Positions 32,269 through 40,173 of a stretch of DNA of 48,468 bases are shown here, one piece after another. Source of the DNA: Bacteroidales bacterium (GTDB lineage Bacteria > Bacteroidota > Bacteroidia > Bacteroidales > UBA932); the NCBI GenBank assembly GCA_024695285.1, contig JAILIM010000075.1, positions 1-48,468 of the forward strand, written 5' to 3'. Under the pieces are notes generated by a model. That model saw only the letters and a program-made list of their open reading frames with translations, had not been told where the DNA came from and ran no database searches. The position numbers and the translations under genes were made by a program. Each line of letters begins with the position of its first letter. Position 1 is the stretch's first letter.

Positions 32269-32341
32269 AGCGGAAAACGGGGCTCGGACCCGCGACCTCA
32301 ACCTTGGCAAGGTTGCGCTCTACCAACTGAGCTATTTCCGC
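32269..32341 (-). tRNA. tRNA-Gly (GCC anticodon)
   Basis: The 73-nt cloverleaf on the minus strand has acceptor GCGGAAA/TTTCCGC with discriminator T, D-arm GCTCAGTTGGTAGAGC, anticodon stem CAACC/GGTTG around loop TTGCCAA (anticodon GCC), and a T-arm GCGGGTCCGAGCCCCGT, with a C where the T-loop usually has the second T. CCA is not encoded. Confidence 0.95.
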
Positions 32342-32418
32342 GAATCGGGACTGCAAATATACGATGATTTTTGTAAACGCCAAAACTTTTTTTATAAAAT
32401 GTGTCCGGCGGGGGGAAT

Positions 32419-32445
32419 AGATTCTTCGCTTCGCTCAGAATGACA
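32419..32445 (-). repeat. TGTCATTCTGAGCGAAG element, minus copy
   Basis: A full copy (AGATTCTTCGCTTCGCTCAG then AATGACA) lies in inverted orientation to the copy at 31433-31459, so the two flank the lolA-like gene and tRNA-Gly. Confidence 0.75.
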
Positions 32446-32465
32446 GGAAGGAGGTGCCGAGGCGG

Positions 32466-33047
32466 CTATTGCTCCAGGATGTGGTCGGCGGCGGCGGAGA
32501 GGGCGGCGTAGAAATCGGAGCCGAAGGCGGCGGTGAGGGGGCCCCGGAGGAACTGGTAAGCGCGGACGCCTTCGCGGCGGCCCTTCTCGAAGGCGCAGCG
32601 GCAGATGGACCACTTGTGGAGGTTCAGCGCCAGACCGCCGCCCTTGAAGCGCGTGACGCGCACCGGATACAGAGCGCAGGACTCGGGCTTGGTGCAGCCG
32701 CATTTCTCTATGGCGCAGAGACATGAGCCGTCGTCGCGGAAGTGCGCGAAGGCGCAGGCCGAGGAGCCCGGCACGAGCGGCGTCACGAGATCCCCCTCCG
32801 GGTCGATCTCGAAGAAGCCGTTTAGCGCCACCGCCTCCCGCCCGGCCTCGAGCATCTCCCCGCAGTAGCGGGGATAATCCCTCTCCAGTCCCGGCAGCTC
32901 GCGCTCCTGCAGCGGCGCCCCTGCATCGCCCTCGATGCAGCAAATCCCCATGCAGGACTCGTAGTCACAGGAAAAAAACTCCATCACCACGTCCTCGGAC
33001 ACAAGGATGTCGCCTATCTGGATTATGGTGCCGAAAGCTCCGCTCAT
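32466..33047 (-). CDS. DUF3109 cysteine-rich protein
   Basis: The 193-residue protein is a DUF3109 member with many cysteines in clusters: FFSCDYESCMGICCIEGDAG, SCLCAIEKCGCTKPESCALYP, and WSICRCAFEKG. The spacing resembles zinc- or Fe-S-binding YkgJ-type proteins; the metal is unknown. The start is ATG 33047 (MSGAFGTIIQIGD), inside an ATGA overlap with the stop of the M16-like gene, so it is co-translated with that gene. The long frame upstream is M16 sequence read out of frame. Confidence 0.85.
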   Translation of the reverse strand: MSGAFGTIIQIGDILVSEDVVMEFFSCDYESCMGICCIEGDAGAPLQERELPGLERDYPRYCGEMLEAGREAVALNGFFEIDPEGDLVTPLVPGSSACAFAHFRDDGSCLCAIEKCGCTKPESCALYPVRVTRFKGGGLALNLHKWSICRCAFEKGRREGVRAYQFLRGPLTAAFGSDFYAALSAAADHILEQ

Positions 33048-35593
33048 TGCACCACGAATTCGCACTGGCTCTCCGACAGGGCCTCGAACATAGCCCTGAT
33101 GTCGGAAGCGCTCACGGCCTTGATGCGTTCTTTGTAGCCGCCAGTCAGATCCCGCCCCAGGGCGCTTCGGTAGAGAATCTGGTCGCGAAGGCGCTGCGGG
33201 TCGGCGGCCTGTGCCTCCATCCTCCCCGTCAGCAGCGTCTTGCACGAGGACAGCAGCGCCGGATCGACCTCCCTGACCGCCAGCCTGTGCAGCACTTCGC
33301 GCACGGCGTTCAGCACCTCCGCCGGCCAGGCCGGAGCCACGTCGGCAGGCAGCCCGGACGAAATGCACGGGTTGCAGTTCACGTAGACCGTCAGCCTCTC
33401 GGCCGGCAACAGTTCGGCGCTCCGGGTCACCGTGAAGCGGTACCCCTTGGAAGCGAGCGCCCGCGACAGCTCCGCCTCCAGCACCGTGCAGCCGAGGTTC
33501 AGGCACATGTTCCCCTCTGCGGAGAACGGCCACAGCGCGCTCAGCGAAACCGTGACCCCCTTGTCGCGCCAGCCGCCCATAGTGTAGCCGGTCGACCAGC
33601 AGTCGCGCAGCGGGAACGCCAGCCGCGGCCGCACCACCCTCTGCTGCTGTGTCGTGAAGCCGCCAAGGTGCTGGCACAGAATTTTTTTCGTGGCCTCCTC
33701 GTCGAGGTCGCCGACCAGCACTATAGTGGCGTTGCGCATAGTCTCGCCCTTCCGCTTCAGGTACGAGCCCACCCGCTCAGGGAAGTCGCTTCCCGGGAGC
33801 TCCGGCAGGCTGCCTGACGCGTAGGCGTATCCGGGGCACATTATGCTGTCCAGCACCGCGCGCGTGCCTTCTGCGGAGAACTTGTCCCTCTGCAGACGCA
33901 CCGCCTTCTCGCTGCAGTAGCGCCTGTAGGCCTCCGGATCCGGCTCAGACGCTCCCGTGAGCGAAAGCATCGCCTTCATCAGCAGCGTCAGGGACTTCCG
34001 CGGAGCGCTCCCGTAGAAGCGCACATCTGAAAGCGTGGCTTCGGAACTCATTGACACTCCGTACATTGCCAGCAGGTCCCTGAAGTGCTCGCCGCTCATT
34101 CCGGCGGTACGCTGCAGGTCCACCACGTCGCTGACGAAAGCAGCCTCGGAGCCCTTGATGCCGGGGATTTCCGTCCATCCGCCCTTCATCAGCAGGCCCC
34201 AGTGTAAGACGCCTCCAGTCGCCGCCTTCTTGAACACGACGCTGACGCCGTTGTTGAATGTCCATATCTTGCCCCCGCTGAACGGGTCGGAAGATTCAGT
34301 CTTGATTTTCACCTTCTTGCGCGTGGCCGCCAGCTTCAGGGTGTCCTCCGGGAGCGGAGTCACCCCGGGCGCCGCGCCGCCGCACTCCCAGCCCTTCGTG
34401 AATATGTCCAGCGCCTGTTTTTCGTCCAGTTTGACGGTGCTGCGGACGTGGAGGTGGAGGTTGCGCTGTGGCGATAAAGTGGCTGATACATAGCGGCTCA
34501 GCAGCTCCCGCTCGCGCTCCAGGTCCAGTTTCCGGCCGGTATAGACCGCGCTGATCGCCGCCGTCGAAGCAAGGTTGGCGCCGTAGAGGTAGGCCGCCAC
34601 GCACTTGTCCACGTACTGGCTGTTGGTCAGCCTGCTGCCGGCCACGTCCCTGGCCACCCCTTCCGCAATCACGGCGCGCGCGAACGACACCTCGGAGGTC
34701 GTCGGCCCCTCGTTGTCGAGCGTAGCCAGCACGCCGCCTGCTGTGCTCAGGGCGGTCTCCAGATGCTCCGGGGCCGTGTGGATCGAAATGGTGAACATTT
34801 CATCACCGGCCGTCTCGTCGCTGCCGATGTAGCGGTACCGGTAGTCCGCAAGGGGCACGGAAGCGCCTGCGAACGCCGCCCGCAGCCTGTGCTCCAGGAT
34901 CACGCCCAGTTCGGTGGCGAGCAGCTTGCTCATCACCGGCTGGATGGTGTTCATAAGCTCACGGTCGGTGCGCGGCGAGCGGTAGTGGATGATGATGGTG
35001 CCCACGGGGGCCGTGCCTGTGGTCACGGACGCGTCCGCCTGGGGCCGCCAGCTGTAGTCGTCCGTCGTCCCTGCCTCCAGCCGCTGCGAGACCGTCATCG
35101 AAAGGATACGGATACGCTCACTGATAGCGGCCACGTCGATATTCCCGCTGATAATGAGCGCCTGTCCGTAGGGCGACGAGCGCACTATGTCGAACAGCAT
35201 CAGCAGCGTCGAATCCGAAACGTCGGAATTGAATACGGGCACGTCCGCAAAACGGAATACCGTCGCGTCGCGCAGGTGCTGTATGAAACCGCGTTCCCCG
35301 TAGCGCACGCCGCTGCCGGCCAGGAATTCATAGGGCTTGCGGCCATGGAAATGGGGCAGGTTCACGAGGTCGCGCCGCGGCCCGCTGCGGTCCGGCCGCT
35401 TTCCCTGCACGAGGGCGAAGTCGGCGAGCCCGGGGGCGTCGTCGTTCTTGACCAGGTAGTAGGAAACGCCGTCCGGAAGGCGTCCGACGGTGATTTCCGA
35501 AGCCTTTGCCAGAGACGGAAGACCCTGCCCGCGCACCTCGCTGCCGAGCAGCAGTACGGACAGAGCCATCAGTATGAACCGCAATGCTTTCAC
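33044..35593 (-). CDS. M16-like peptidase homologue without the zinc motif
   Basis: The 849-residue protein has a signal peptide (MKALRFILMALSVLLLGSEVRG) and the two-lobed M16 (pitrilysin/insulinase) layout (ITVGRLPDGVSYYLVKNDDAP, later IWTFNNGVSVVFKKA and VLVGDLDEEATKKIL). Active M16 enzymes have HxxEH in the first domain, usually in GFAHFLEHMAF-type context. The matching region here reads NLPHFHGRKPYEFLAGSG and GERGFIQHLRDATVF, with no HxxEH anywhere, so it is probably non-catalytic or a partner subunit. The start is GTG 35593, four bases after TATATTTG. Its stop overlaps the DUF3109 gene. Confidence 0.8.
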   Translation of the reverse strand: MKALRFILMALSVLLLGSEVRGQGLPSLAKASEITVGRLPDGVSYYLVKNDDAPGLADFALVQGKRPDRSGPRRDLVNLPHFHGRKPYEFLAGSGVRYGERGFIQHLRDATVFRFADVPVFNSDVSDSTLLMLFDIVRSSPYGQALIISGNIDVAAISERIRILSMTVSQRLEAGTTDDYSWRPQADASVTTGTAPVGTIIIHYRSPRTDRELMNTIQPVMSKLLATELGVILEHRLRAAFAGASVPLADYRYRYIGSDETAGDEMFTISIHTAPEHLETALSTAGGVLATLDNEGPTTSEVSFARAVIAEGVARDVAGSRLTNSQYVDKCVAAYLYGANLASTAAISAVYTGRKLDLERERELLSRYVSATLSPQRNLHLHVRSTVKLDEKQALDIFTKGWECGGAAPGVTPLPEDTLKLAATRKKVKIKTESSDPFSGGKIWTFNNGVSVVFKKAATGGVLHWGLLMKGGWTEIPGIKGSEAAFVSDVVDLQRTAGMSGEHFRDLLAMYGVSMSSEATLSDVRFYGSAPRKSLTLLMKAMLSLTGASEPDPEAYRRYCSEKAVRLQRDKFSAEGTRAVLDSIMCPGYAYASGSLPELPGSDFPERVGSYLKRKGETMRNATIVLVGDLDEEATKKILCQHLGGFTTQQQRVVRPRLAFPLRDCWSTGYTMGGWRDKGVTVSLSALWPFSAEGNMCLNLGCTVLEAELSRALASKGYRFTVTRSAELLPAERLTVYVNCNPCISSGLPADVAPAWPAEVLNAVREVLHRLAVREVDPALLSSCKTLLTGRMEAQAADPQRLRDQILYRSALGRDLTGGYKERIKAVSASDIRAMFEALSESQCEFVVQ

Positions 35594-35597
35594 ATTG

Positions 35598-35605
35598 CAA
35601 ATATA
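35598..35605 (-). promoter_or_regulatory. M16-like gene -7 box, leaderless arrangement
   Basis: TATATTTG, then CAAT, then the GTG start at 35593 on the minus strand. Confidence 0.55.
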
Positions 35606-35610
35606 AGAAA

Positions 35611-37023
35611 TTATTTCAGCAGCTCGTGGGATGCTGTCATAGCCTTGGGGTCGAGGGCTTCGTCGAGCTTCTCCCTGGTCATGTAGCCATGCTCAAGCAC
35701 GAGGTCGTAGACGCTGCGGCCGGTGGCGAGCGCCTCCTTGGCGACCTTGGTGGAAGTCTTGTATCCGATATAAGGATTAAGGGCGGTCACGATGCCGATG
35801 GAGTTCTTGACCATCTCGTAGCAATGGTCGGCGTTGACCGTGATGCCCTCGATGCAGCGTGTGCGGAGGGTGTCGATGGCGTTGCGAAGCCAGGTCACGC
35901 TCTCAAGTATCGACTGGGCGATCACGGGCTCCATGACGTTTAGCTGCAGCTGGCCGGCCTCGGCGGCGAAGGCGACGGTCGTGTCGTTGCCTATCACCTT
36001 GAAACAGACCTGGTTGGTCACTTCCGGAATCACGGGATTGACCTTGCCGGGCATGATGGAAGAACCGGGAGCCATGGGGGGCAGGTTGATTTCGTGGAGG
36101 CCGCAACGGGGGCCGGAAGCCATCAGGCGGAGGTCGTTGCAGATCTTGGAAAGCTTGATGGCGAGGCGCTTGAGGGCTGCGGAGTAGGACACGTAGGCGC
36201 CGGTGTCTGGGGTCGCCTCGACGAGGTCGGGAGCTTTGATGAACTCGTCGCCGCTGAACTCGGAGAGGCGCTTCGTGCAGAGCTCGGCGAAGCCGGGTAC
36301 GGCATTGAGGCCGGTGCCGATGGCTGTGCCGCCCATGTTTATCTCCTTGAGCAGCACCACGTTGCGCTCAAGGTTGGCGATTTCTTCCTCCAGGTTGTTG
36401 GCGAAGGCATTGAATTCCTGGCCGGAGGTCATGGGCACGGCGTCCTGGAGCTGGGTGCGTCCCATCTTGATGATATCCTTGAATTCCTCGCCCTTGGCGC
36501 GCAGGCTGGCAATCAGGGCCTTCAGGCTGGCCACAAGGTGGCGGTTCATGCGCACGAAGGTGTAGCGGAATGCAGTCGGGTAGGCGTCGTTGGTGGACTG
36601 GGCGCAGTTGACATGGTCGTTGGGGGAGCAGAACTGGTACTCGCCCTTCTTGTGGCCCATCAGCTCGAGGGCGCGGTTGGCAATCACCTCGTTGGCGTTC
36701 ATGTTCACGGAGGTGCCGGCGCCGCCCTGCATCATGTCCACGGGGAACTGGTCGTGGAACTTGCCGTCGACTATCTCCTTGCAGGCGGCCACGATGGCGT
36801 CCGCTATGCCTTTGTCGAGCACACCGAGCTCTGCGTTGGCGCTCGCGGCGGCCATCTTCACGTAGGCGATTGCTATGATGTACTCGGGGTAGTGGCACAT
36901 CCTGGTAGTGGAAATCCTGTAGTTCTCGAGAGCCCTCTGGGTCTGGACTCCGTAGTAGGCGTCGGCGGGGACTTTGAGCTCGCCGAGCAGGTCGCTTTCG
37001 ACCCTGTATTTCAATTCAGACAT
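35611..37023 (-). CDS. aspA: Aspartate ammonia-lyase
   Basis: AspA reversibly deaminates aspartate to fumarate, feeding fumarate respiration in anaerobic Bacteroidales. The 470-residue tetrameric lyase has YRVESDLLGELKVPADAYYG at the N-terminus, the catalytic-loop signature GSSIMPGKVNPVIPE, GGAGTSVNMNANEVIANRA, and STNDAYPTAFR; the TSVNMNANEV motif favours aspartase over fumarase C. The CDS stops 5 bp before the promoter box of the M16-like gene. A TATCTTTG box at 37047-37054 on the minus strand is the likely promoter, shared in a 110-bp region with the divergent TPR gene. Confidence 0.94.
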   Translation of the reverse strand: MSELKYRVESDLLGELKVPADAYYGVQTQRALENYRISTTRMCHYPEYIIAIAYVKMAAASANAELGVLDKGIADAIVAACKEIVDGKFHDQFPVDMMQGGAGTSVNMNANEVIANRALELMGHKKGEYQFCSPNDHVNCAQSTNDAYPTAFRYTFVRMNRHLVASLKALIASLRAKGEEFKDIIKMGRTQLQDAVPMTSGQEFNAFANNLEEEIANLERNVVLLKEINMGGTAIGTGLNAVPGFAELCTKRLSEFSGDEFIKAPDLVEATPDTGAYVSYSAALKRLAIKLSKICNDLRLMASGPRCGLHEINLPPMAPGSSIMPGKVNPVIPEVTNQVCFKVIGNDTTVAFAAEAGQLQLNVMEPVIAQSILESVTWLRNAIDTLRTRCIEGITVNADHCYEMVKNSIGIVTALNPYIGYKTSTKVAKEALATGRSVYDLVLEHGYMTREKLDEALDPKAMTASHELLK

Positions 37024-37088
37024 TGCTTGTGTTTAGTGTTGTGGCGCAAAGATAGTAATTTTGGCACGCAAAATGTAATAAAAAATGT

Positions 37089-37096
37089 TAACTTTG
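37089..37096 (+). promoter_or_regulatory. TPR-U32 operon -7 box
   Basis: TAACTTTG lies 37 bp before the TPR gene ATG at 37134; an A-rich leader (ACAAACCAAAAATAGGATAAC) without Shine-Dalgarno follows. Confidence 0.5.
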
Positions 37097-37133
37097 CATT
37101 CCGTTAGTTAGAACAAACCAAAAATAGGATAAC

Positions 37134-38063
37134 ATGAAAAAGATTATTGTTTCCCTCGCAGCGCTGTTTGCTGCCGCCGCCGTGATGTCGGCACAGAGTA
37201 TGGCTGAAGCCACCGAGACCGCAAAGCTGGCCAACGAATCCCTTTCGGCCGGTGAGTACACCACGGCCCTTGCAGGCTTCAAGGAAGCCCTCAAGATGGC
37301 CGAGGCTTGCGGAGACGAAGGACTTGAACTCGTCGCTACATGCAAGGATATCATTCCCAAGACCATGAACGCAATCGCCAAGGAAGAGCTGAAGGAAAAA
37401 CGCTACGACGAGGCTATCGCGAAGTTCCAGGAGACCATCGCAGTCGCCAACGACTATGGCGATGAAGAGACGGCCCGTAAGGCTGCGGACCTTATCCCTC
37501 AGATATATATGCAGAAGGGCGGCGCCCTCATCAACGCAAAGGATTTTGCCGGAGCTGCTGATGTCTACGCCAAGGTCCTGGAAGGCAATCCCGCCAACGG
37601 CGTTGCCGCTTTGCGTCTGGGCCAGTGCCTCGAGGCTTGCGGCAAGGGCGATGAGGCTGTCGAGGCCTACACGACCGCTGCCGCCAACGGTCAGGAGAAG
37701 AATGCCAACGCCCAGCTTGGTAAGCTCTACCTGAAGCGTGCCGCTGCTTCCCTCGAAGCCAAAAAGTACGCTGACGCCGTCAAGGACGCACTGACCAGCA
37801 ATGGGTACGTGGCGAATCCCAAGGCCATCTTCGTGGCCGGCCAGGCTTCCCAGCGTGCAGGCAAGAACGCCGACGCCATCAAGTACTTCGAGCAGTATCT
37901 CGAGGCTGAGCCCAACGCCAAGAACGCCGGCACGGTGGCCTACACCGTGGGCGCTCTCTACCAGCAGGCAAAGAACAACGCCAAGGCCAAGGAATTCTTC
38001 TCCAAGGCTGTCAATGATCCCAAGGTGGGAGAAGACGCCAAGAAGGCCCTGAAGAGCTTGTAG
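37134..38063 (+). CDS. Secreted tetratricopeptide-repeat protein
   Basis: The 309-residue protein has a signal peptide (MKKIIVSLAALFAAAAVMSAQ) and then tandem TPR helices throughout: ESLSAGEYTTALAGFKEALK, LKEKRYDEAIAKFQETIAVA, INAKDFAGAADVYAKVLEGN, CGKGDEAVEAYTTAAANG, RAGKNADAIKYFEQYLEAEP, and AKNNAKAKEFFSKAV. At least six repeats are visible and no catalytic domain. It is probably a periplasmic scaffold; no partner is identified. The U32 gene starts 2 bp after its stop, so the two are co-transcribed and probably coupled. Confidence 0.85.
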   Translation: MKKIIVSLAALFAAAAVMSAQSMAEATETAKLANESLSAGEYTTALAGFKEALKMAEACGDEGLELVATCKDIIPKTMNAIAKEELKEKRYDEAIAKFQETIAVANDYGDEETARKAADLIPQIYMQKGGALINAKDFAGAADVYAKVLEGNPANGVAALRLGQCLEACGKGDEAVEAYTTAAANGQEKNANAQLGKLYLKRAAASLEAKKYADAVKDALTSNGYVANPKAIFVAGQASQRAGKNADAIKYFEQYLEAEPNAKNAGTVAYTVGALYQQAKNNAKAKEFFSKAVNDPKVGEDAKKALKSL

Positions 38064-38065
38064 AA

Positions 38066-39796
38066 ATGCTGGCCCTCGAGCTTCTGGCTCCGGCCAAAGA
38101 TAAGGCTGTCGGCATCGCGGCAATAGACTGCGGTGCCGACGCTGTTTACATTGCGGGGCCTTCATTCGGCAACCGCAAGGCCGCAGGCAACAGCCTGGAG
38201 GATATTCGTGAACTTTGTGCGTACGCCCACCGATTCGGTGCGCGTATTTTTTTGACTGTCAACACCGTTGTCTATGACGACGAGTGGGATGAGGTGCATG
38301 CGCTGATGCTTGCGGCGCAGGAGGCGGGTGTGGATGCTTTCATCATCCGCGAGGAGCGGCTGCTGACCTTTGCCGACATAGTGCGGCCTATGCATGCCTC
38401 GACGCAGTGCGCCATACGCGACGCGGAGAGGGCGCGGCATTTCGAGGCCCTGGGCTGCTCGCGCATCATCCTGGAGCGCGGGCTTAGCCTGCAACAGGTG
38501 CGCGAAATCTGCGCTGCCGTCAGCTGCGAGGTGGAATTCTTCGTCCACGGAGCGCTATGCGTGTGCTACAGCGGCGACTGCCGGCTCTCGGAGTACCTGG
38601 ACGGCCGCAGCGCCGACCGCGGCGACTGCATACAGGCCTGCCGTTCGCTCTATGACCTCGTGGATGCGGACGGGAAGGTGCTCGCGAAAGACAAGGCGCT
38701 GCTGTCGCTGCGCGATTTCAAGCTGCTCGACAGGCTCGGCGACCTCGCGCGCGCGGGCGTGTGTTCATTTAAAATAGAAGGGCGCCTGAAGAACGCCTCT
38801 TACGTGAAGAATGTGGTGCGGGAGTACAGCCTGGCGCTGGACGAGCTCGTACGGCGGTATCCTGAGAGTTACCGCCGGGCTTCCTTCGGGAAGGTCACGG
38901 GCGGCTTCACTCCGGACTCCGACAAGACTTTCAACCGCGGCTACACGCAGTGGTGGCTGGACGCCGAAAAGGGAAAATGGTCATCCATGGACGCCCCTAA
39001 GGCAATGGGGGAGTATGTCGGGGTGGTCGCAGCGGTGCGGCCTGCGGGCGATGGAGCGCTGCGGGTGGCGCTCAGGCCGGCGTCGGCGGGCTTAAAGCTC
39101 GCCAACGGCGACGGCTTCGCCTTCACGTCCGGCAGCGCGATCCGCGGCTTCCGCGCTGACCGCTGCGAAGGCCTGGACATCTTCTGCAAGAAAGTGGACG
39201 GCCTGAAGCCCGGCACGCGCCTCTTCCGCAACATCAACGCGGCCTTCGAGCGGGAGCTTGAGGCGAACAGCCCCAGGCGTGAAATAGAGGTGCTTCTGGA
39301 CGTCAGGATAGGGGACAGCGTTGAAATCAGCGCTGTGTCCGAAGACGGCCGCATGCTGAGTGCAAGCTTCGCGGCGGGCGCGGAGCCGGCGGAGAACCGA
39401 GATCGCGCCGAGGCCCTGCTACGCGGCCAGCTCTCCAAGCGCAGCGGCATCTACTGCTTCTCGCTTCGCTCGCTCGCCGCGGCGGGCGCCCTGCCGCACC
39501 TGCCCGCCGGAGCCATCAACGCCATGCGCCGCGAGATCGCGGAGCGCCTGGACGCCATGCCGGTGGCCCTTGACAGGCCCCTGCGCGCCGTCCCGGATGC
39601 CTCGTTGCTCCGGCCGCAGCCTGTGCGCAACTCCGAGCTCATGCGCACGCGTTACTGCATTAAGTACGAGCTCGGTCTCTGCCCCCGCTGGCAAGGCGCC
39701 GCCCCGACAGCCTCGTTGTTCCTTGTCAACAACGGCCGCCGCCTCCCGCTGCACTTCGATTGCAGCAGTTGCGAAATGGTGGTGGAAAAACCCTAA
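38066..39796 (+). CDS. U32 family protein (RlhA/TrhP-type RNA hydroxylation)
   Basis: U32 'peptidases' of this type are now linked to RNA hydroxylation (RlhA on 23S rRNA, TrhP on tRNA). The 576-residue product has LELLAPAKDKAVGIAAIDCGADAVYIAGPSFG, the U32 signature EFFVHGALCVCYSGDCRLSEYLDGRSADRGDC with clustered cysteines (candidate Fe-S ligands), and CSFKIEGRLKNASYVKNVV. C-terminal beta domains end in RTRYCIKYELGLCPRW and FDCSSCEMVVE, which hold further cysteines. Which RNA is modified cannot be told. It follows the TPR gene by 2 bp and overlaps the opposing receiver gene by 4 bp. Confidence 0.88.
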   Translation: MLALELLAPAKDKAVGIAAIDCGADAVYIAGPSFGNRKAAGNSLEDIRELCAYAHRFGARIFLTVNTVVYDDEWDEVHALMLAAQEAGVDAFIIREERLLTFADIVRPMHASTQCAIRDAERARHFEALGCSRIILERGLSLQQVREICAAVSCEVEFFVHGALCVCYSGDCRLSEYLDGRSADRGDCIQACRSLYDLVDADGKVLAKDKALLSLRDFKLLDRLGDLARAGVCSFKIEGRLKNASYVKNVVREYSLALDELVRRYPESYRRASFGKVTGGFTPDSDKTFNRGYTQWWLDAEKGKWSSMDAPKAMGEYVGVVAAVRPAGDGALRVALRPASAGLKLANGDGFAFTSGSAIRGFRADRCEGLDIFCKKVDGLKPGTRLFRNINAAFERELEANSPRREIEVLLDVRIGDSVEISAVSEDGRMLSASFAAGAEPAENRDRAEALLRGQLSKRSGIYCFSLRSLAAAGALPHLPAGAINAMRREIAERLDAMPVALDRPLRAVPDASLLRPQPVRNSELMRTRYCIKYELGLCPRWQGAAPTASLFLVNNGRRLPLHFDCSSCEMVVEKP

Positions 39797-40173
39797 AGTT
39801 TGAGATTGACGGAGACGCTGTTGATGAGCTTCTCCATCAGTATGGGTTTGGTGATGAAATCCTTGGCGCCAAGGGAGTATGCGCGGACGATGTCGTCGTT
39901 TGTGTTCAGTGCTGAAAGCACGATGACCGGGATCATCCTGTTCTTCGGGTTGGTATGGAGGCGCCGCAACACCTCGAAGCCGTCGACATCCGGCATCATG
40001 ATGTCGAGGAGTATGAGGTCCGGCCGCTCCGCAGCCACTTCTTCGAGCGCCTTCTTTCCGCCGTTCGCCGTCCGCATCCTGAAATTGTACTTACCGAGCA
40101 TCCTGCTGACAATCATCAGGTTAAGCGGAACGTCATCCACTATGAGGATATTGTAGCTGGAATAATCTGTCAT
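39793..40173 (-). CDS. Stand-alone response-regulator receiver domain protein
   Basis: The 126-residue CheY-like protein has the acidic pocket D13-D14, the phosphoacceptor D57 (LILLDIMMPD), the switch residue S87 (VIVLSALN) and K109 (FITKP). There is no output domain. The start is ATG 40173, in an ATGA overlap with the stop of the membrane AraC gene, so both are made together. No histidine kinase is in the window. It probably transmits a signal to, or from, the neighbouring AraC-type regulator; the phosphodonor is unknown. Confidence 0.9.
   Translation of the reverse strand: MTDYSSYNILIVDDVPLNLMIVSRMLGKYNFRMRTANGGKKALEEVAAERPDLILLDIMMPDVDGFEVLRRLHTNPKNRMIPVIVLSALNTNDDIVRAYSLGAKDFITKPILMEKLINSVSVNLKL

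Noticed and set aside
33048..33677. Extension of the DUF3109 frame upstream
   Set aside because: This is the M16-like gene read in another frame; the ATGA overlap marks the real start.
34296..35686. Plus-strand frames across the M16-like gene
   Set aside because: Arg/His/Gly-rich shadow frames with no recognisable domain.
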